20,401 nucleotides of DNA from CAYGZA01 sp964354135 (GCA_964354135.1 CAYGZA010000082.1:1-20401); one strand, 5' to 3'; positions 7,252 to 14,217 are shown, numbered from the stretch's first letter. Notes: generated by a model not told the origin, from the letters alone. Program-made: numbers and translations.

Positions 7252-8053
7252 CGGTCGGAGAACGGGCTGGTGAGGCGGCTTTTCGCAGGGATTCGATCTC
7301 GGCGGGGGTCAGCTTCCGATAGCCGCCGGGCGGGAGCTTGCCCAACCGGATCGGGCCGACGGCGATCCGCATCAGACGCAGCACTTTGTGGCCGACCCGT
7401 GCCAGCACCCGCCGGATCTCCCGGTTGCGGCCCTCGTCGAGCACCATCTCCAGGACGGTGCTTCGCGGGAGCTTCCTCTTGATCCGCACGCGGTGTACGT
7501 GGGCGGGCCCCTCGGCCAGGCGGACGCCTCGCTGGAGCTTGCTGAGGACCTCGCGAGTCGGCTGGCCGGCAACCAGCACGCGGTACGTCTTGGCCACTCC
7601 GTAACGAGGATGAGCCAGCCGGTTGGCCCATTGGCCATCGTTGGTAAGGAGGATCAAGCCCTCGCTGTGCAGGTCGAGCCGTCCGACGGGAAAGAGCCGC
7701 TCGCTGCCGGGCGGCAGCAAGTCGATGACCCGCGGGCGCCCCGAGGGGTCCCGATGGGTCGTCACGACGCCGGGCGGCTTATGGACGGCATAGTACAACC
7801 GCTTGGGCCGCGGGAGCGAGACGCCGTCGACCCGGATCTCTTGTTGCGCGGGGTCGACCCGGGTCCCCAGCTCCGTGACGACGCTCCGGTCGACTTCGAC
7901 GCGGCCGGCGCGGATCAGCTCCTCGCACTGCCGCCGGCTGCCAATCCCCGCCGCGGCCAGGACCTTTTGCAGACGGTCTCCCTTCGCCGGCGCCTCGCTC
8001 GGGCCGGGTGGACGCGGAGTGCGTGGAGGTCTTCGACGGCTGCGTTGCGTCAT
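7235..8053 (-). CDS. rluB: 23S rRNA pseudouridine synthase, RsuA/RluB family
   Basis: A 272-aa RNA-modifying enzyme that isomerises uridine to pseudouridine in rRNA; RluB acts at position 2605 of 23S rRNA in E. coli. A basic, proline-rich N-terminal tail (1-24) precedes an S4 RNA-binding domain (about 26-75, with RLQKVLAAAGIGSRRQCEELI). The catalytic domain shows HKPPGVVTT, the active-site Asp127 in GRLDLHSEGL, and EGRNREIRRV. Members of this family differ in target, so RluB as opposed to RluE, RluF or RsuA is the best guess, not proven. The gene end overlaps the pyrK start by 17 bp. The ATG at 8053 has no clear Shine-Dalgarno sequence. Confidence 0.92.
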   Translation of the reverse strand: MTQRSRRRPPRTPRPPGPSEAPAKGDRLQKVLAAAGIGSRRQCEELIRAGRVEVDRSVVTELGTRVDPAQQEIRVDGVSLPRPKRLYYAVHKPPGVVTTHRDPSGRPRVIDLLPPGSERLFPVGRLDLHSEGLILLTNDGQWANRLAHPRYGVAKTYRVLVAGQPTREVLSKLQRGVRLAEGPAHVHRVRIKRKLPRSTVLEMVLDEGRNREIRRVLARVGHKVLRLMRIAVGPIRLGKLPPGGYRKLTPAEIESLRKAASPARSPTDVRHP

Positions 8054-8100
8054 GTCGGCAGAGTGCAGGGAAAACGGATCGCAGGATCGGACGATCTGTC

Positions 8101-8129
8101 ATCTTACCAGGAAAGGCCGACAAGTTGAA
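8101..8129 (-). promoter_or_regulatory. Weak candidate promoter for rluB-pyrK
   Basis: On the minus strand TTCAAC (8129-8124) and TAAGAT (8106-8101) are 17 bp apart, about 50 nt before the rluB start. Box matches are modest (3 of 6 and 4 of 6). It lies just downstream, in transcription order, of the inverted heptamer repeat. Confidence 0.28.
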
Positions 8130-8144
8130 TCGGCCATCACCTTA

Positions 8145-8236
8145 CAGCTTTCAGCGGTCAGCTATCAGCAACGCATCGCCACTCGACTGGCCGGAGGGCT
8201 GAAAGCTGATAGCCGAAAGCTGACGGCTGATAGCCA
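8145..8236. repeat. Inverted heptamer repeat, CAGCTTT family
   Basis: The left part holds heptamers CAGCTTT, CAGCGGT and CAGCTAT (8145-8165). The right part holds five heptamers of the same family in reverse orientation (8202-8236: AAAGCTG, ATAGCCG, AAAGCTG, ACGGCTG, ATAGCCA). The arms can pair, for example CAGCTATCAGC with GCTGATAGC. It lies between the stop of the lipoprotein gene and the start of rluB. The same family forms a longer direct array at 13339-13429. Confidence 0.8.
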
Positions 8237-8267
8237 TCTTCAGAGAAGCGGCGGCACGGCCGGCGCT

Positions 8268-8522
8268 TCAAGGTCTTACGCCGGGGATCGGCCAGCGGGC
8301 CCGCTGCGGTTCGGCCAGGGGCTTCTCGTATTCGCGGGGACGGGCACCGACCACTTCCGGCCCGAGCTGATTGTCTGGGTACGGATCAAACCGCTCCGCC
8401 TGCTTCTGTTGATAGGGGGCGGAGCCGGGGTGAAACCAACTGGGCCCCTTCAGGCCGGCGCACCCCCCAACCACGGCCGCGAGAACGACCGCTGCCAGGA
8501 ACGTCTTCCACGTTGTCTTCAC
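8268..8522 (-). CDS. Small lipoprotein of unknown function
   Basis: An 84-aa protein with a lipoprotein signal peptide: basic start MKTTWK, hydrophobic core FLAAVVLAAVV, and lipobox VGGC with the acylated Cys at residue 21. The mature part is polar and rich in Pro, Arg and Glu (WFHPGSAPYQQKQAERFDPY and PREYEKPLAEPQRARW). From memory it resembles short secreted proteins common in Planctomycetota, but I cannot name a function. The start is GTG at 8522, supported by GAGGAG 7 nt upstream on its strand (8535-8530). A TAGAAT box at 8615-8610 is a possible -10 element. It is transcribed away from tatC and toward rluB. Confidence 0.78.
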   Translation of the reverse strand: MKTTWKTFLAAVVLAAVVGGCAGLKGPSWFHPGSAPYQQKQAERFDPYPDNQLGPEVVGARPREYEKPLAEPQRARWPIPGVRP

Positions 8523-8535
8523 AGATCTGCTCCTC

Positions 8536-8990
8536 GACGGATACTCCGCAACCCGCTCGCTAGGGCATCGTCGTCTGCCGCCGATCCCGGTCTTTCGGCC
8601 AAGCGGCGGATTCTACCCACCGCCTTCCCGTGGAGGAAGGCAAGTCTTCCGGACGCGCCTGGAATGCCGTGGCCAAGAATTTGCGTACGCCGTAAAGACT
8701 TCCGAAGTCTGCTGCGACGCGGCCAGCTTGCGCTGCGGCGTCCGTCGGAGTGGATCGGCACGTCGGGACACGGCGTATAAGTGTTTTCGCGACAATATGT
8801 TATGACTTCACACTGGGGTGCGTTTGACGGGAAGGCCCGGGCTGCCGAAGAAAGGGAAACACAACAAAACGCCGCCCGCACCGGTGGCACCGCATCGCGC
8901 CGTGTGGCTAGGCTGCCACGGTTCGGCAAGAGCAACACCCTCCCGGAGGGGAGCCGGCCGCGAAGGATTCGCCGATCCCGGCTCGGCGTG
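8536..8990. other. Non-coding region between the lipoprotein gene and tatC
   Basis: No frame gives a believable protein; the open frames here lack family features and ribosome binding sites. The stretch at about 8775-8815 is distinctly AT-richer than its surroundings and could hold control sites for either divergent gene. I found no convincing -35/-10 pair in it. Confidence 0.45.
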
Positions 8991-8996
8991 TATGAT
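8968..8996 (+). promoter_or_regulatory. Candidate promoter for tatC
   Basis: TATGAT (8991-8996, 5 of 6 to the -10 consensus) lies 17 bp after TTCGCC (8968-8973, 3 of 6). It would give a leader of about 54 nt before the ATG at 9057. The -10 box is good and the -35 box weak. Confidence 0.38.
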
Positions 8997-9056
8997 AGGA
9001 GTCTTGCCCTGCGCAGTCTGGGCTAACTTGAAGGTCCTTCAGCCGGCGGCGGTGCC

Positions 9057-10115
9057 ATGCCACGACCCAAGTACAACGAAGAAATCTTCAAAGACTCCAC
9101 GATGACCTTCGGGGAGCACTTGCAGGATCTCCGGATCTGCTTGTTCAGGGCGATCCTCGGATTGCTGGTGGGCGTGGTTATCGGGCTATTCGCGGGAAAA
9201 TGGGTCGTCGATCTTATCCAATCCCCCTTGGAACGGGCACTCAAGAAGTACTACAAGGCCGACACCGAGCGGAGGTTCGAGAGAGAAGTGGCCGACGCGG
9301 AGGCCCAGGACCGGCCCCTGCTCGATGATCCGGAGAAGATCAAGGAACTGATCGACAGAGGTTTTGCCGTCGAGGAGTGGTACCTGAGTCCCTCACAGAT
9401 TGTGGCCCGCCTGAAGGACCATTTCCCCCAGTTCAAGGGCCTGCAAGTGCCGGCGCCCAACGCCGCCGCGGCGGCCGCCGGCGAGGACTTGGTGCGCATC
9501 CCGATCTGGCGGCCCCTGTCGGACGATCCCCGCGTGCGGGCCAAGAGCTTCAATCCCCATGAGCCCTTCATGATCTGGCTCAAGGCCTCGCTCTTGGTCG
9601 GGGTCGTGTTGGCCTGCCCGTGGATCTTCTATCAGATCTGGAGCTTTGTTGCCGCGGGGCTGTATCCGCATGAAAAGCGCTACGTTCACGTCTATCTCCC
9701 GTTCAGCATCGGCCTGTTCCTCTTCGGGGTCGTGGTGGCGTTCGTGTGGGTGTTTGAGCCGGTCCTGACCTTTCTCTTCAGCTTCAATCGCACCCTGGGA
9801 ATCGACCCCGACCCGCGGATCAGCGAGTGGCTCGGATTCGTGATGATCCTGCCGCTGGGTTTCGGCATTGCGTTCCAGTTGCCGCTCGTGATGCTCTTCC
9901 TGGAACGGATCGGCATTTGTACGGTGAGGACCTACCTGAAGTATTGGCGGGTGGCGATCCTGATCATCTTCGTGATCGCGGCGGTCCTCACGCCGCCCGA
10001 CCCGTGGAGCATGTCGCTCCTGGCGTTCCCGCTGAGTCTGCTCTATTTTGGCGGGATCCTCTTGTGCCGCTTAATGCCCCGCAGGCGGGGTATCCTGCCT
10101 GCGATGGACGATTGA
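9057..10115 (+). CDS. tatC: Sec-independent protein translocase TatC with enlarged first periplasmic loop
   Basis: TatC is the core of the twin-arginine translocase, which exports folded proteins; it binds the signal peptide in the inner membrane. Family marks are HLQDLR (21-26), EPF (Glu169), LYPHEKR with Glu206 in the position of the signal-peptide-binding glutamate of E. coli, and TPPDPWSM near the end. Six membrane helices are visible at roughly 28-48, 178-203, 213-240, 258-285, 298-318 and 322-341. At 352 aa it is about 95 residues longer than E. coli TatC. The extra length is a charged and then Ala-rich insertion between helices 1 and 2 (about 50-165). The last residues (RRRGILPAMDD) are encoded by a palindromic repeat element. 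No tatA or tatB is present. No clear Shine-Dalgarno sequence precedes the ATG. Confidence 0.94.
   Translation: MPRPKYNEEIFKDSTMTFGEHLQDLRICLFRAILGLLVGVVIGLFAGKWVVDLIQSPLERALKKYYKADTERRFEREVADAEAQDRPLLDDPEKIKELIDRGFAVEEWYLSPSQIVARLKDHFPQFKGLQVPAPNAAAAAAGEDLVRIPIWRPLSDDPRVRAKSFNPHEPFMIWLKASLLVGVVLACPWIFYQIWSFVAAGLYPHEKRYVHVYLPFSIGLFLFGVVVAFVWVFEPVLTFLFSFNRTLGIDPDPRISEWLGFVMILPLGFGIAFQLPLVMLFLERIGICTVRTYLKYWRVAILIIFVIAAVLTPPDPWSMSLLAFPLSLLYFGGILLCRLMPRRRGILPAMDD
10081..10102. repeat. Palindromic element inside the 3' end of tatC
   Basis: GCAGGC (10081-10086) and GCCTGC (10097-10102) form inverted arms around 10 nt. The left side can also fold as CCCCG-CAGG-CGGGG. It resembles the GGCAGGCT/AGCCTGCC hairpin at 51-69. 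It is read in frame and supplies the last codons of tatC. Confidence 0.55.
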
Positions 10116-10506
10116 GCCGATATCGCGCGCCGCGGGCGAAGGCGCCGGCGACTGCCTCCAGTCCCGGCTGCGGTTGCAGTAGCCCTCCGATTGCGCAAGG
10201 CCCCACGTGGCCGCCGCCGATAACCTTCGCGCAATTGCGCATCTTCTCCATTTATTGGAATCCATCCAGCCGGTAAAGTTGGCTCAAGCCCGTTTTCCGG
10301 TGCGACGAAGAAACAATGAGGAGCGGTGTCGACGCGGGACGCAGCCCACGCTGCGCGATGCGCCGTGACGGCGTCGCTTGGCCTGAATACGTAGACTGCG
10401 CAAAATGCGCAAGACTTTTCGCTGAGTCGGCTCCTCGTTCGGAAGGTGTACCGGAGGCAGCCGCCGAACCGTAGTGCCACGGTGGCTGAGCCCGCCCTAT
10501 GGGCTC
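10116..10506. other. Non-coding region between tatC and mlaE with repeated TGCGCA palindromes
   Basis: No credible gene. The stretch holds several related palindromes: TTGCGCAA (10191-10198), GCGCAATTGCGC (10229-10240, perfect 12 bp), TGCGCGATGCGC (10352-10363) and TGCGCAAAATGCGCA (10397-10411). An AT-richer patch lies near 10241-10262. These may be regulator sites for the mla genes, but no bound protein can be named. Confidence 0.5.
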
Positions 10507-10527
10507 CTGAACCCCGAACCCTGAACC
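10507..10527 (+). repeat. Short heptamer repeat, CTGAACC family, just before mlaE
   Basis: Three tandem heptamers CTGAACC, CCGAACC and CTGAACC, followed by CTCACC and then the ATG at 10534. The repeat occupies the place where a ribosome binding site would be expected and contains no purine-rich SD sequence. Confidence 0.7.
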
Positions 10528-10533
10528 CTCACC

Positions 10534-11418
10534 ATGGCTTCCGGCCCCCAACAAGCCTTGTCCGGTACCCAACGTCCCAGGTTTCCCGCCAGGGTGGCCC
10601 ATGGGATCGCGGAATGGGTCTCCGACCTCGGGGAGGTGGTCATGGGCTACATTACGGGGCTGGGAAGCGTCGCGCTGTTCAGCCTGCGGACGTTCCAGTG
10701 GCTGTGTACGCGATGGCCGAAGAAGGAGACGTTGCTGCCGAACTTCTACCAGATCGGGGTGATGAGCCTGCCGGTGGTGGCCCTGACGGGGACGTTTATC
10801 GGGATGGTGCTGGCGGTGCAGAGCTACGCCCAGTTCCGCAAGCTCGGCTTGGAGACGCGGTTGGGGGCGGTGATCAACATGTCGCTGGTCCGCGAGCTGG
10901 GGCCGGTGCTGGCGGCGACGATGCTGGCCGGCCGCGTGGGCAGCGCTATGGCGGCCGAATTGGGGACGATGCGGGTCACCGAGCAGATCGACGCCCTGGC
11001 GAGCATGGGGGCCAACCCGATCCACTACCTGGTCGTTCCCCGTTTCCTCGGCTGCCTGGTGCTGATCCCCACGCTGACGATCATGGCCGATTTCATGGGG
11101 GTCGTCGGGGGGGCGTACTACAGCGTGTACGTGCTGAACATCGACTGGTTCCACTACCTCAATAACTCGCGGCAGTACGTGGGCGTCTTCGATTTGTTTT
11201 CCGGCGTTTTCAAGAGCCTTTTTTTCGGGGCCACGATCGCGTTGGTCGGCTGCCACCGCGGGTTCTATTGCGACCCCGGGGCCGAAGGGGTGGGCCGGGC
11301 GGCGACCAAGGCCTTCGTGCAGTCGTTCGTGGTGATCCTCCTGTTGGACCTCGTGCTGGGGATCCTGCTGGAGTCGATCTATGAGATGTTCTGGCCGCAA
11401 GGACCCTCGATAATCTAG
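10534..11418 (+). CDS. mlaE: MlaE-type permease of a lipid-transport ABC system
   Basis: Inner-membrane permease of the MlaE/YrbE family, which with an MlaF ATPase and an MCE-domain MlaD moves phospholipids between membranes. Marks include TGTFIGMVLAVQ, RELGPVLAATMLAGRVGSA, the EQIDAL segment and four to five hydrophobic helices. The stop abuts the mlaF start with no spacer, and mlaD follows, so the three form an operon. The start is uncertain. ATG at 10534 (294 aa) has the heptamer repeat instead of a Shine-Dalgarno sequence. ATG at 10642 (258 aa, close to the 260 aa of E. coli MlaE) has GGAGG 5 nt upstream. I kept the longer form because residues 20-36 read like a natural N-terminal helix, but the shorter one may be right. 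Confidence 0.92.
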   Translation: MASGPQQALSGTQRPRFPARVAHGIAEWVSDLGEVVMGYITGLGSVALFSLRTFQWLCTRWPKKETLLPNFYQIGVMSLPVVALTGTFIGMVLAVQSYAQFRKLGLETRLGAVINMSLVRELGPVLAATMLAGRVGSAMAAELGTMRVTEQIDALASMGANPIHYLVVPRFLGCLVLIPTLTIMADFMGVVGGAYYSVYVLNIDWFHYLNNSRQYVGVFDLFSGVFKSLFFGATIALVGCHRGFYCDPGAEGVGRAATKAFVQSFVVILLLDLVLGILLESIYEMFWPQGPSII

Positions 11419-12255
11419 ATGGTGACCAACACCGCGCCCAAACCGAGCCCCGGCGAGGAACCGCTCGTGCGGACCGAGCGGCTGGGGGTCCGTTTCGGCC
11501 GGCAAGAGGTGCTCCGCGGGATCGATCTGAGCGTCTTCCGCGGCCAGACGGTGGCGATCATCGGCGAAAGCGGCTGCGGCAAGACGGTGCTCCTGAAGGC
11601 GATGATCGGGCTCTTGCGGCCCACGCAGGGGACGGTCTACTTTGACGGCCGCGACCTGTACAAGCTGACGGAAAGGGAGCTGACCCACGAGCGCCGACGC
11701 CTGGGATTCCTCTTCCAGCAGGCTGCGCTGTTCGACAGCATGACCGTCGCCCAGAACGTGGCCTTTCCGCTCAGGCAGCATTCCGCGCAGCCGGAAGGGG
11801 AGATCCAGAGGATCGTCCTGGCGCGGCTGGCGGAGGTCGGCCTGCCGGAGAACGTGGTCGGCAAGAAGCCGGCCGAGCTGTCCGGGGGGATGCGGAAGCG
11901 CGTGGGATTGGCGAGGGCGTTGGCCCTGGAGCCGGAGGTGATGCTCTACGACGAGCCGACGACCGGGCTGGACCCGATCATGGGCGACGTCATTAACGAG
12001 CTGATCCTGAGCACGCGGCGGCGGCACCCGGTGACGAGCATCGTGGTGACGCACGACATGCGGACGGCCCAAAAGGTGGCGGACCGGGTGGTGATGCTCT
12101 ACCCGACGGGCCGGCTCGGCCCGGGCGAGTCGCAGGTCCTCTTCGACGGTCCCCCGGAGCTTTTGGCCGCGGCCCCGGACCGGCGCGTGCGGCAATTCGT
12201 CGAGGGCGAAGCGGGGGAACGCCTCATGGAGATGCGGCAACTCAACGGGAGCTAG
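11419..12255 (+). CDS. mlaF: MlaF-type ATPase of a lipid-transport ABC system
   Basis: A 278-aa ABC ATPase that powers the MlaE permease at the cytoplasmic face. All motifs are intact: Walker A GESGCGKT (49-56), Q-loop in FLFQQAALFDSMTV, signature LSGGM (154-158) followed by RKRVGLARAL, Walker B LYDEPTTGLDP with Asp178 and Glu179, and H-loop His212 (VVTHDM). FQQAALFDSMTV is typical of the MlaF branch. ATG at 11419 directly follows the TAG of mlaE, which suggests translational coupling; no clear SD sequence is seen. The C-terminal 40 residues continue past the H-loop with a charged tail ending MRQLNGS. Confidence 0.94.
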   Translation: MVTNTAPKPSPGEEPLVRTERLGVRFGRQEVLRGIDLSVFRGQTVAIIGESGCGKTVLLKAMIGLLRPTQGTVYFDGRDLYKLTERELTHERRRLGFLFQQAALFDSMTVAQNVAFPLRQHSAQPEGEIQRIVLARLAEVGLPENVVGKKPAELSGGMRKRVGLARALALEPEVMLYDEPTTGLDPIMGDVINELILSTRRRHPVTSIVVTHDMRTAQKVADRVVMLYPTGRLGPGESQVLFDGPPELLAAAPDRRVRQFVEGEAGERLMEMRQLNGS

Positions 12256-12259
12256 GGCG

Positions 12260-13333
12260 ATGGACGAGCGGGTAGTCCAGTTCCGCGTCGGGGTGATGGT
12301 CCTGGCGACCTTGATTATCACCTTGATCCTGGTCTTCCTCTTCGGCGAGGGGCCGGCGATCTTCAGGGACCGCTACACGATCTACGTCCTTTTCCGCGAC
12401 GCCCCCGGCGTGACCCAGGACACGCCGGTAAAGAAGAGCGGGATCCTCATCGGCCGCGTGGCCGACGTGAAGCTCCGCGACGAAGGAGGGGCGATGGTCA
12501 CGGCCTACATCGACGCCGACAAGAAGGTCCGCCAAAACGAGGTGTGCAAGATCACCACCTCGCTCCTGGGCGATTCCGTGCTGCACTTCGTCGACTCCGG
12601 CCGCAAGGACCTCCCTTCCACGCCCGTGGAAGACGGCGCCACCCTGGAGGGCGTCACCTACGACGATCCGATCCAGGTGATCGCCAACCTCCAGGACAAG
12701 CTGGCCGGGGCGCTCAACTCGGTGGCCCGCACGAGCGACGAATTGGGCCAGGTCTCGCGGCAGGTCGGGAACCTGCTCAAGACCAACGAGGAGAAGATCG
12801 ACCGCATCATCACCCAGGCCGACGAGACCTCCGGGCTGTTCCGCGACGCGGTCCGCAACGCCAACGAGATCTTCGCCAACCCCGAAACCCGGGCGAAGCT
12901 CAAGGACGCCTTGGAGCAGATGCCCCAACTCATCCGCGAGAGCCGGGACACCATGGTCCAGGTCAACCGGATGATGGGCTCGTTCGACAAGAACCTGCAG
13001 AACCTCGACAAGTTCACCTCCTCGCTGGGCGACCAAGGCGAGGCCGTGTTCACCCAGCTCGGCCGGTCGTCCCAGAAATTGGACGGGCTGATGGACGAGC
13101 TGCTGCGGCTGACCAAGGCGATCAACAGCAGCGAAGGGACGGTGGGGCAACTGATCCACGACCCTCAGCTCTACGACAACCTCAATAAGACCGTCAAGAA
13201 CGTGGAAGAGCTGTCGCGGCGGATGCGGCCGATCGTGGAGGACATCCGGGTCTTCAGCGACAACATCGCCCGGCACCCCGAGATGCTGGGCGTGCGCGGG
13301 GCCTTGCAGCGCAGCCCGGGGACGAAGTGGTAA
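12260..13333 (+). CDS. mlaD: MlaD-type MCE-domain lipid-binding protein
   Basis: A 357-aa membrane-anchored substrate-binding subunit for the MlaEF pair. One transmembrane helix (about 9-28, VGVMVLATLIITLILVFLFG) is followed by an MCE domain (about 38-115, with VLFRDAPGVTQDTPVKKSGI and IGRVADVKL). A long predicted helical region (about 135-340) is rich in Asn, Asp, Leu and Lys, the sort that forms a coiled-coil tube or bundle across the periplasm. The C-terminal tail PEMLGVRGALQRSPGTKW is Pro/Arg-rich. E. coli MlaD is about 183 aa, so the extra helices here may replace separate partner proteins; no mlaA, mlaB or mlaC is present. It begins 4 bp after mlaF, with GGGAG about 9 nt upstream. A heptamer array starts 5 bp after its stop. 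Confidence 0.92.
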   Translation: MDERVVQFRVGVMVLATLIITLILVFLFGEGPAIFRDRYTIYVLFRDAPGVTQDTPVKKSGILIGRVADVKLRDEGGAMVTAYIDADKKVRQNEVCKITTSLLGDSVLHFVDSGRKDLPSTPVEDGATLEGVTYDDPIQVIANLQDKLAGALNSVARTSDELGQVSRQVGNLLKTNEEKIDRIITQADETSGLFRDAVRNANEIFANPETRAKLKDALEQMPQLIRESRDTMVQVNRMMGSFDKNLQNLDKFTSSLGDQGEAVFTQLGRSSQKLDGLMDELLRLTKAINSSEGTVGQLIHDPQLYDNLNKTVKNVEELSRRMRPIVEDIRVFSDNIARHPEMLGVRGALQRSPGTKW

Positions 13334-13338
13334 GGGGT

Positions 13339-13429
13339 CGGCTTTCAGCTATCGGCTTTCAGCCATCGGCTTTCAGCCATCAGCTTTCAGCTTTCGGCTT
13401 TCAGCTATCAGCTATCAGCTTTCAGCCGT
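13339..13429. repeat. Array of 13 tandem heptamers, CAGCTTT family
   Basis: Thirteen consecutive 7-bp units follow the pattern C-A/G-G-C-C/T-A/T-T, with only the last (CAGCCGT) off pattern at one position. The order is CGGCTTT, CAGCTAT, CGGCTTT, CAGCCAT, CGGCTTT, CAGCCAT, CAGCTTT, CAGCTTT, CGGCTTT, CAGCTAT, CAGCTAT, CAGCTTT, CAGCCGT. It lies between the convergent mlaD and PEGA genes and contains the PEGA stop codon (13422-13424). The same family occurs in inverted form at 8145-8236. Confidence 0.9.
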
Positions 13430-14153
13430 CGGGACCCGCTCGCGGCCGCCAGCCGCCCGGGGGCTCGGCCGGATAGGGGAGGAACGGCTCGCCCGGCAGG
13501 GCACTCGGCGCCGCCGCCGGCGGCGAATTGGGGGCATAGGAGGGCGGCGCCGCCGGGGCGTACGGCGGCGGGGACCCCGGAAGCGGCGACGCCGGGGGCA
13601 TGGACCCCGGCGATGAGGGAGCCACCGGGGCGAACGCCCCAGGGGCTGCGCCGGGCGGAGCGCCCGGCGGAACCGCCGGTCCGCGGGACCGCGGCGGTGC
13701 TGCCTGCACCATCCCGGCGGCATGAGTCTCCTGCCGCAAGCCTTCTGCACGCGCCAGGAGCTGCTCCGCCGGCACCACGACCTGCGGCACAAGCTGGTAG
13801 TCGAGCGTGCGCTGGTCGCGGATGTCGCCCGGCACGAGGTTCTCGGTGACAAAATCCAGGGGCACGAACTGGTACCAGGGAACGGGGACCGGCTGCATGA
13901 CGGTCAGCGTCTCATAGCCGTCTTTGACCAGCCGGATCTTCCGCGTGCCGTAGTAGATGAAATTCGTGGAGACCGGAGTGGCGCCGATCTGCCGATCGTC
14001 GACGTAGACCATCGCGCCCGGCGGATTGCTGCGGATCGTGAGCCGCCGCTGCACGCAGCCCGATTCCGCCGCGCAGCAAGCGGCCGCCGCCAGCAGCCCG
14101 AACAACGCAACGGCCCGGGCCCTCCAGGATCGAGCGACGGACGATTCGGTCAA
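13422..14153 (-). CDS. PEGA-domain lipoprotein with Pro-rich C terminus
   Basis: A secreted, probably lipid-anchored protein of about 243 aa. An N-terminal hydrophobic stretch (ALFGLLAAAACC) ends in a lipobox-like AESGC with Cys33. A PEGA domain follows (about 36-100): RRLTIRSNPPGAMVYVDD, then VSTNFIYYGTRKIRLVKDGY. A conserved PWYQFVPLDFVTENLVPGD segment follows, and then a long tail rich in Pro, Ala, Gly and Ser. PEGA domains are surface or envelope modules of unclear binding role. The TTG start at 14153 is my choice because it begins right before the signal sequence; an ATG at 14312 would add an unlikely Arg/Pro-rich leader. The stop lies in the heptamer array. It diverges from the phosphatase gene. 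Confidence 0.8.
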   Translation of the reverse strand: MTESSVARSWRARAVALFGLLAAAACCAAESGCVQRRLTIRSNPPGAMVYVDDRQIGATPVSTNFIYYGTRKIRLVKDGYETLTVMQPVPVPWYQFVPLDFVTENLVPGDIRDQRTLDYQLVPQVVVPAEQLLARAEGLRQETHAAGMVQAAPPRSRGPAVPPGAPPGAAPGAFAPVAPSSPGSMPPASPLPGSPPPYAPAAPPSYAPNSPPAAAPSALPGEPFLPYPAEPPGGWRPRAGPDG

Positions 14154-14188
14154 GAGAGAGACGCTCCAAGATGGGGTACGGGGCGAGG

Positions 14189-14217
14189 AGTATACTCCGG
14201 GGTGAAGAACGCTTCCA
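14189..14217 (-). promoter_or_regulatory. Candidate promoter for the PEGA gene, with palindromic -10 region
   Basis: On the minus strand TGGAAG (14217-14212) and TATACT (14194-14189) are 17 bp apart, about 35 nt before the TTG at 14153. The -10 box lies in a perfect 12-bp palindrome GGAGTATACTCC (14187-14198), so TATACT also reads on the plus strand at 14191-14196, though with no good -35 partner there. The palindrome could be an operator. Confidence 0.4.

Noticed and set aside
8519..8938. Minus-strand open frame of 139 codons before tatC
   Set aside because: No family features; it overlaps the start and ribosome binding site of the lipoprotein gene and has an Arg/Ser-rich composition typical of non-coding GC-rich DNA.
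10252..12321. Minus-strand open frame (689 codons) opposite mlaE and mlaF
   Set aside because: Composition is His/Arg/Gln/Pro-rich as in reverse shadows of GC-rich genes, and the plus-strand genes have complete motifs.
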